Assembly: GCA_913055195.1 (NCBI GenBank)
Contig: CAJXJU010000022.1
Location: 1 to 9,639, forward strand
DNA length: 9,639 nucleotides
Source: an uncultured Desulfohalobiaceae bacterium
GTDB lineage: Bacteria; Desulfobacterota; Desulfovibrionia; Desulfovibrionales; Desulfonatronovibrionaceae
Direction: 5' to 3'
The translations under genes and the position numbers were made by a program. This document shows, one piece after another, positions 6,662 to 9,639 of this stretch (the stretch's first letter is position 1; every line of letters starts with the position of its first letter). The notes beneath the pieces are model-generated. The model was not told where the DNA came from. It saw only the letters and a program-made list of their open reading frames with translations, and did no database searches.

Positions 6662-6739
6662 CAAGAGTAAAACAAGAATCAACCATAAGATGTCAGGAAC
6701 AGAAGAAATAAATTGTAAGCTCAGTTTTATAAATCCCTC

Positions 6740-6925
6740 TCATCTCATTTTTTGCCAATTTTGTATAAAATAATATACAAAAATACCGCAAAAAACAAGA
6801 AGAATTAACAATATCGTCAAAACATAGATTCGTCCCTTGCTCGGGCAATAAAAAGAAATGCGAAATAAAGCCAATAATATCAAATAGTTATCCACAAACA
6901 AATACAATTCTAAACAGTGACTCAT
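6740..6925 (-). CDS. Doubtful small membrane protein, 61 aa
   Basis: The frame encodes two hydrophobic stretches, about residues 5-24 and 33-54 (VLTILLILLVFCGIFVYYFI), followed by QNWQKMR, like a small two-helix membrane protein with a charged tail. No ribosome binding site precedes the ATG at 6925. The region must also hold the promoters for the divergent regulator and for the deoxyhypusine-synthase-like gene. AT-rich sequence easily yields hydrophobic frames, so I hold this as possible only. A shorter version from an internal GTG or TTG is equally conceivable. If real, it would be upstream of and codirectional with the 5642-6613 gene. Confidence 0.22.
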   Translation of the reverse strand: MSHCLELYLFVDNYLILLALFRISFYCPSKGRIYVLTILLILLVFCGIFVYYFIQNWQKMR

Positions 6926-6955
6926 TTCGGCATATCTATTGCTGGTATTTTCTGT

Positions 6956-8575
6956 ATGAGTCAGTCGATCAGCACCTTAAAACTCAAGGTTCTCTCGAAA
7001 ATAAGTCACGTCATTCACAATGCCCTGGACTTAGAGCAGACTCTGCATGATATATTGCGTATTTTGTCTGAGACCTTGAGTATGAAACGGGCCACAGTTA
7101 CTCTCATTGACCAGCAAACCGGTCAATTGCTTATTACCGCCTCATACGGTTTAACTCAGGAAGAGAAGAAACGAGGGGTTTACAGATTAGATGAAGGTGT
7201 TACTGGCCGGATTTTTCAGTCAGCACAACCTTATTATGTCCCTGATATCCGCAAAGAACCTCTTTTTCTGGACAAAACAGGTTCCCGGGCCATTGAAAAA
7301 GGAAGGATTTCTTTTATCGGTGTGCCAATAATCTTGAGTGGCACTCCCATTGGGGTACTGAATGTTGATCGACTGTTTGGGGATGATGTTTCTTATGAAG
7401 AAGACATTGATTTCCTTACTGTGGTTGCCACCCTTATTGCCCAGTTCATAAGCCTGAACCAGAAAGTCAGGGCCACGGTTGACGAGCTCCGCAGGGAAAA
7501 TGTTTCTTTAAAATATCAGTTATCAAGAGAAGCCCGAAGATTTTACATTGTTGGCAAAAGTCACGCCATGCTGGAAGTGGAAAATCAGATCGAGAAAGTC
7601 GCCCCAACAAAGGCCACTGTTCTTTTGCTTGGCGAATCCGGCACCGGCAAGACCCTCATTGCCAGAATAATTCACGAAATTTCTGAACGGGCAAAATTTC
7701 CTTTTATCAAGGTTAATTGCGCGTCTATTCCAGACAATCTGCTGGAAGCTGAACTTTTTGGATATGTAAGAGGAGCATTTACAGGCGCAGAAGTTAGCAA
7801 ACAGGGACGATTTGAGGCTGCGCACAAAGGAACGATTTTTCTGGATGAAGTTGGTGAACTGCCACTGGGTATTCAGGCCAAACTTTTGCGGGTCTTGCAG
7901 GAAAGGGAATTTGAAAGATTGGGCTGCAACAAAACAATCAAAGTTGATGTGCGTATTATTGCAGCGACCAACAAAAACCTGGAAGAACTTGTTCAAAAGG
8001 GAGATTTTCGTTCAGACTTATACTACCGTTTAAATGTTTTTCCCATCTGGGTTCCGCCCTTGCGGGAACGAAAAGAGGATATCCCTGGACTTTTGAATCA
8101 CTTCCTGCAAAAAGTTGCCAGAGAGTATGACCGCAGACTCAGTTTTACGCCTGAAGCACTGGAACTCTTAAGAAACTATGACTGGCCAGGGAATGTCCGG
8201 GAAATGGAAAACCTGGTGGAGCGGCTGGCTATTATGGCTGACGGCAGGCAGGTCGATGTCCCTCTCATACGTCCCTATCTCTCCCTGCAACACACGGAAA
8301 CCATTCCTTCTGCTCCAGAACCAGGCCCGATAATTGAAGCCAAAACACTATCTTCTGGCCATACTTCTTTAAAAGAACTTGAGAAAAATCAAATCATTGC
8401 GGCGCTCAAACGCAATAATTGGATCCAGTATAAAGCAGCGAAAGACCTGGGTCTTACCCAGCGACAGATGGGATATAGAATCAAGAAATTTGGACTTGAG
8501 GAACTGGTAGCCAGGGAAAGGGCCAGGGCGAAAAATAAGAAACGCTCTCAGGCCAATCTCCACACCGGAGCATAA
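6956..8575 (+). CDS. NifA-type sigma-54-dependent activator (GAF, AAA+, Fis HTH)
   Basis: This cytoplasmic activator remodels sigma-54 RNA polymerase by ATP hydrolysis. In the 539-aa form, a GAF sensor spans about 27-165 ([25 protein letters not shown] is NifA-like) and a coiled linker lies at 170-195. The AAA+ domain has Walker A GESGTGKT (226-233), the sigma-54-contacting GAFTGA (273-278), Walker [10 protein letters not shown] (292-300) and arginine fingers in FRSDLYYRL (351-359). A Fis-type helix-turn-helix lies at about 477-514 ([21 protein letters not shown]), close to NifA. The interdomain cysteines of oxygen-sensitive NifA proteins are absent. No nif gene is nearby, so its target may lie elsewhere or not be nitrogenase. 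The start is uncertain: ATG 6956 gives the usual N-terminus; an in-frame GTG at 6917 adds 13 residues, and neither has a good Shine-Dalgarno. A basic tail (520-532) follows the HTH. Confidence 0.9.
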   Translation: MSQSISTLKLKVLSKISHVIHNALDLEQTLHDILRILSETLSMKRATVTLIDQQTGQLLITASYGLTQEEKKRGVYRLDEGVTGRIFQSAQPYYVPDIRKEPLFLDKTGSRAIEKGRISFIGVPIILSGTPIGVLNVDRLFGDDVSYEEDIDFLTVVATLIAQFISLNQKVRATVDELRRENVSLKYQLSREARRFYIVGKSHAMLEVENQIEKVAPTKATVLLLGESGTGKTLIARIIHEISERAKFPFIKVNCASIPDNLLEAELFGYVRGAFTGAEVSKQGRFEAAHKGTIFLDEVGELPLGIQAKLLRVLQEREFERLGCNKTIKVDVRIIAATNKNLEELVQKGDFRSDLYYRLNVFPIWVPPLRERKEDIPGLLNHFLQKVAREYDRRLSFTPEALELLRNYDWPGNVREMENLVERLAIMADGRQVDVPLIRPYLSLQHTETIPSAPEPGPIIEAKTLSSGHTSLKELEKNQIIAALKRNNWIQYKAAKDLGLTQRQMGYRIKKFGLEELVARERARAKNKKRSQANLHTGA

Positions 8576-8726
8576 TTCTTTCCAGAACAACATTTATTCG
8601 CCTCGTATGTTTACACCTCGTTCTTTTATAGTGACTAATAGCGCTGTTCAGAAATTAAAACCTGGTAAGCAACACAGTTGCTGTCACCTTATTCCGATCG
8701 GTTTGTCATACTAGCAAATCTTTATA

Positions 8727-9074
8727 TTATTTTTTATAACATCTCCGTTCAGCGGTGGATACTCCTCCAGTTGGACTAATTTCTCGTTTTAATTTATCTT
8801 TTATCCCCTTAGGATTGCGTCTGCAATCCAGGACGGCATAAACAACAATAGTATCGTTTTCTTTTTGGTAGTAAATAGCATATGGAAATTTTTTGGATAA
8901 AAGCCGGTGCTTACCGTAGTGAATGGTATGAATACCAGCGTTGACCAACAATGAATCTATATCTGAAAATATGGAATCTTGAAAATTCTCTCCTAATCCT
9001 CTTTCCTGGGCTTCATAAAAAGCTTTTGCAGATGCAATATCGTTATAGGCAGATTCAGTAATTAATATTTTCAT
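8727..9074 (-). CDS. ParE/RelE-family toxin of a type II toxin-antitoxin pair
   Basis: The 115-aa protein has the RelE/ParE fold: an N-terminal strand (MKILITESAYNDI), a helical hairpin at about 10-42 (AKAFYEAQERGLGENFQDSI), then IHYGKHRLLSKKFPYAIYYQ (51-70) and TIVVYAVLDCRRNPKGI (75-91). The pattern F/YPYAIYY followed by VYAVLDCRRNP is typical. Members poison gyrase or cleave ribosome-bound mRNA; which applies here cannot be told. The ATG overlaps the antitoxin stop by 4 bases (ATGA), so the pair is translationally coupled with the antitoxin first. Members usually end near residue 95-100. The last 17 or so residues (ISPTGGVSTAERRCYKK) look like read-through into flanking DNA rather than part of the fold. 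Confidence 0.87.
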   Translation of the reverse strand: MKILITESAYNDIASAKAFYEAQERGLGENFQDSIFSDIDSLLVNAGIHTIHYGKHRLLSKKFPYAIYYQKENDTIVVYAVLDCRRNPKGIKDKLKREISPTGGVSTAERRCYKK

Positions 9075-9286
9075 AAAGTTTCTCTTAATAACCTTTTGGC
9101 ATCTTCCCAGTCAATAAGTTGCTCTCTCCCGGTCATGAGTCGTATCTCACGTTCTTTAAGAACATCTTCATGCCAGCGCGGAGAAGGAAAATCAGGCGTA
9201 TTATGGATAATATCATCCCATATTTTTTCAATGATCATAAATTTTTCTTCCAGAGTCATTTCATTCAAAGGTAATATTACCTGCAT
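9071..9286 (-). CDS. Addiction-module antitoxin (Unstab_antitox/TIGR02574 type), 71 aa
   Basis: The protein starts MQVILPLNEMTLEEKFMIIEKIWDDI and has PSPRWHEDVLKERE and DWEDAKRLL further on. This is the standard layout of short all-helical antitoxins paired with ParE-like toxins: LxxEEK-xxIEKIWD, then PxW, then WEDAKxxL. The final helix is thought to wrap the toxin. The chosen ATG at 9286 has GGAGG (9292-9296) 5 bases upstream and gives the family length. The frame stays open upstream to 9400, but that extension (FFRCSAGGLARYRSSRIED) is unlike the family and lacks a ribosome binding site. No DNA-binding domain is seen, so autoregulation would have to come through another factor or the complex. 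Confidence 0.87.
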   Translation of the reverse strand: MQVILPLNEMTLEEKFMIIEKIWDDIIHNTPDFPSPRWHEDVLKEREIRLMTGREQLIDWEDAKRLLRETL

Positions 9287-9310
9287 GGTTGCCTCCAATT
9301 TAAACACTAT

Positions 9311-9338
9311 GTTATAAGATAGATCCTCAATCCGTGAA
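9311..9338 (-). promoter_or_regulatory. Candidate promoter of the toxin-antitoxin pair
   Basis: On the minus strand TTCACG (9333-9338, four of six consensus) is followed after 16 bases by TATAAC (9311-9316, five of six). It lies about 25 bases before the antitoxin start at 9286. It is the only reasonable pair close to the antitoxin gene; support is by pattern only. Confidence 0.35.
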
Positions 9339-9421
9339 CTTCTGTAACGAGCTAAACCGCCAGCCGAGCACCTGAAAAAATAATTACCATTAATTATCAA
9401 CCAAAGGCAAGGCTTTAAAAA

Positions 9422-9468
9422 AGGGACAGGAAAAATTTCTTGACAACTTATCTTTTTTCCCCTAATCT
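9422..9468 (+). promoter_or_regulatory. RAYT leader, right copy, with candidate promoter
   Basis: GGGACAGGAAAAATTT followed by CTTGACA (ending at 9445) matches the leaders at 86-148 and 1713-1765 in the GGGACAGG word, the A/T spacer and TTGACA, but diverges afterwards. TTGACA (9440-9445) is a perfect -35 box, and TAATCT (9463-9468) sits 17 bases downstream with the key T, A and T positions of a -10 box. The transposase start is 35 bases further on. Confidence 0.55.
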
Positions 9469-9503
9469 TCCCTCCATCTTAAAAATCACAGGAGGTATCC
9501 GCC

Positions 9504-9639
9504 ATGCCACGCATTCCCAGAATGCTGGTCACTGACCAGCCTGCTGTCTATCACGTCATCTCCAGAACCGCCCTCCAGGGACTACCCATTACTGACACTG
9601 ACAAAGAAGTCTTCCTCAAAATCCTCAAATTCCTGGCCT
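9504..9639 (+). CDS. REP-associated Y1 (IS200-like) transposase, N-terminal part cut by window edge
   Basis: The 45 visible codons read MPRIPRMLVTDQPAVYHVIS, then RTALQGLPITDTDKEVFLKI and LKFLA. AVYHVISRTALQG and the KEVFLKIL helix are hallmarks of RAYTs (Y1_Tnp/HUH superfamily): the first beta strand with its SRT motif, followed by helix 1. AGGAGGT (9490-9496) lies 7 bases before the ATG, a near-ideal ribosome binding site. The catalytic HUH pair and tyrosine lie beyond the window, so intactness is not testable here. It is a paralogue of the left-edge gene and points the opposite way, out of the window. Confidence 0.85.
   Translation, partial: MPRIPRMLVTDQPAVYHVISRTALQGLPITDTDKEVFLKILKFLA

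Noticed and set aside
8664..8688. Hairpin AGCAAC-ACA-GTTGCT with outer GGT/ACC after the NifA-like gene
   Set aside because: The six-base stem is short, the outer pairing needs an internal loop, and no T-tract follows on either strand; not convincing as a terminator.
8733..8779. Integron attC site downstream of the toxin gene
   Set aside because: Only a GTCCAAC box and a GTTA triplet fit; the span is about 45 bases, the R boxes do not pair, and there is no internal stem of attC type.
9287..9400. Upstream extension of the antitoxin frame (FFRCSAGGLARYRSSRIED)
   Set aside because: It lacks a ribosome binding site and is unlike the family; GGAGG is placed correctly for the ATG at 9286.

Overview
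The window looks like a moderate-GC, anaerobe-type bacterial chromosome segment. A deltaproteobacterial or Desulfobacterota sulfate reducer is my best guess. It rests on a NifA-type sigma-54 activator, a bacterial deoxyhypusine-synthase-like gene, an M18 aminopeptidase and several REP-associated (Y1/IS200-like) transposases in one interval. No rRNA, tRNA or CRISPR array is visible.

Layout. At the left edge (1-54, minus) is the first 18 codons of a REP-associated Y1 transposase, preceded on its own strand by a conserved leader (about 86-148). The leader abuts and supplies the last codons of an AT-rich orphan gene for a 306-aa protein with a C-terminal membrane hairpin (126-1046, minus). A strong terminator (1067-1092) separates that gene from a small winged-helix-like protein (1110-1358, minus). 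A gene-free stretch of about 650 bp follows. It carries a solo copy of the transposase leader (1713-1765) without its transposase.

The central block is a tight plus-strand operon: UDP-glucuronate decarboxylase (2009-2995), M18 aminopeptidase (2985-4436, overlapping by 11 bp) and a ten-helix EamA/DMT transporter (4457-5329). It ends at a hairpin (5334-5364) and a MITE-like inverted-repeat element (about 5375-5591). Convergent to it is a deoxyhypusine-synthase-like enzyme (5642-6613, minus), probably a polyamine enzyme. A perfect 14-bp palindrome lies just upstream of its start. Next comes a NifA-like GAF/AAA+/Fis regulator (6956-8575, plus), then a ParE/RelE toxin with its upstream antitoxin (8727-9286, minus). 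The right edge (9504-9639, plus) holds the start of a second REP-associated transposase with its leader and ribosome binding site.

How the genes work together: UDP-xylose synthesis, peptide clearance and export or uptake are ordinary housekeeping and accessory functions, and their operon linkage does not define a pathway. I see no convincing new multigene system. The most distinctive signal is the dispersed transposase leader family: two copies with a coding start, one without, and one forming the end of a host gene. Next are the 306-aa orphan membrane protein and the bacterial deoxyhypusine-synthase homologue with its palindrome.
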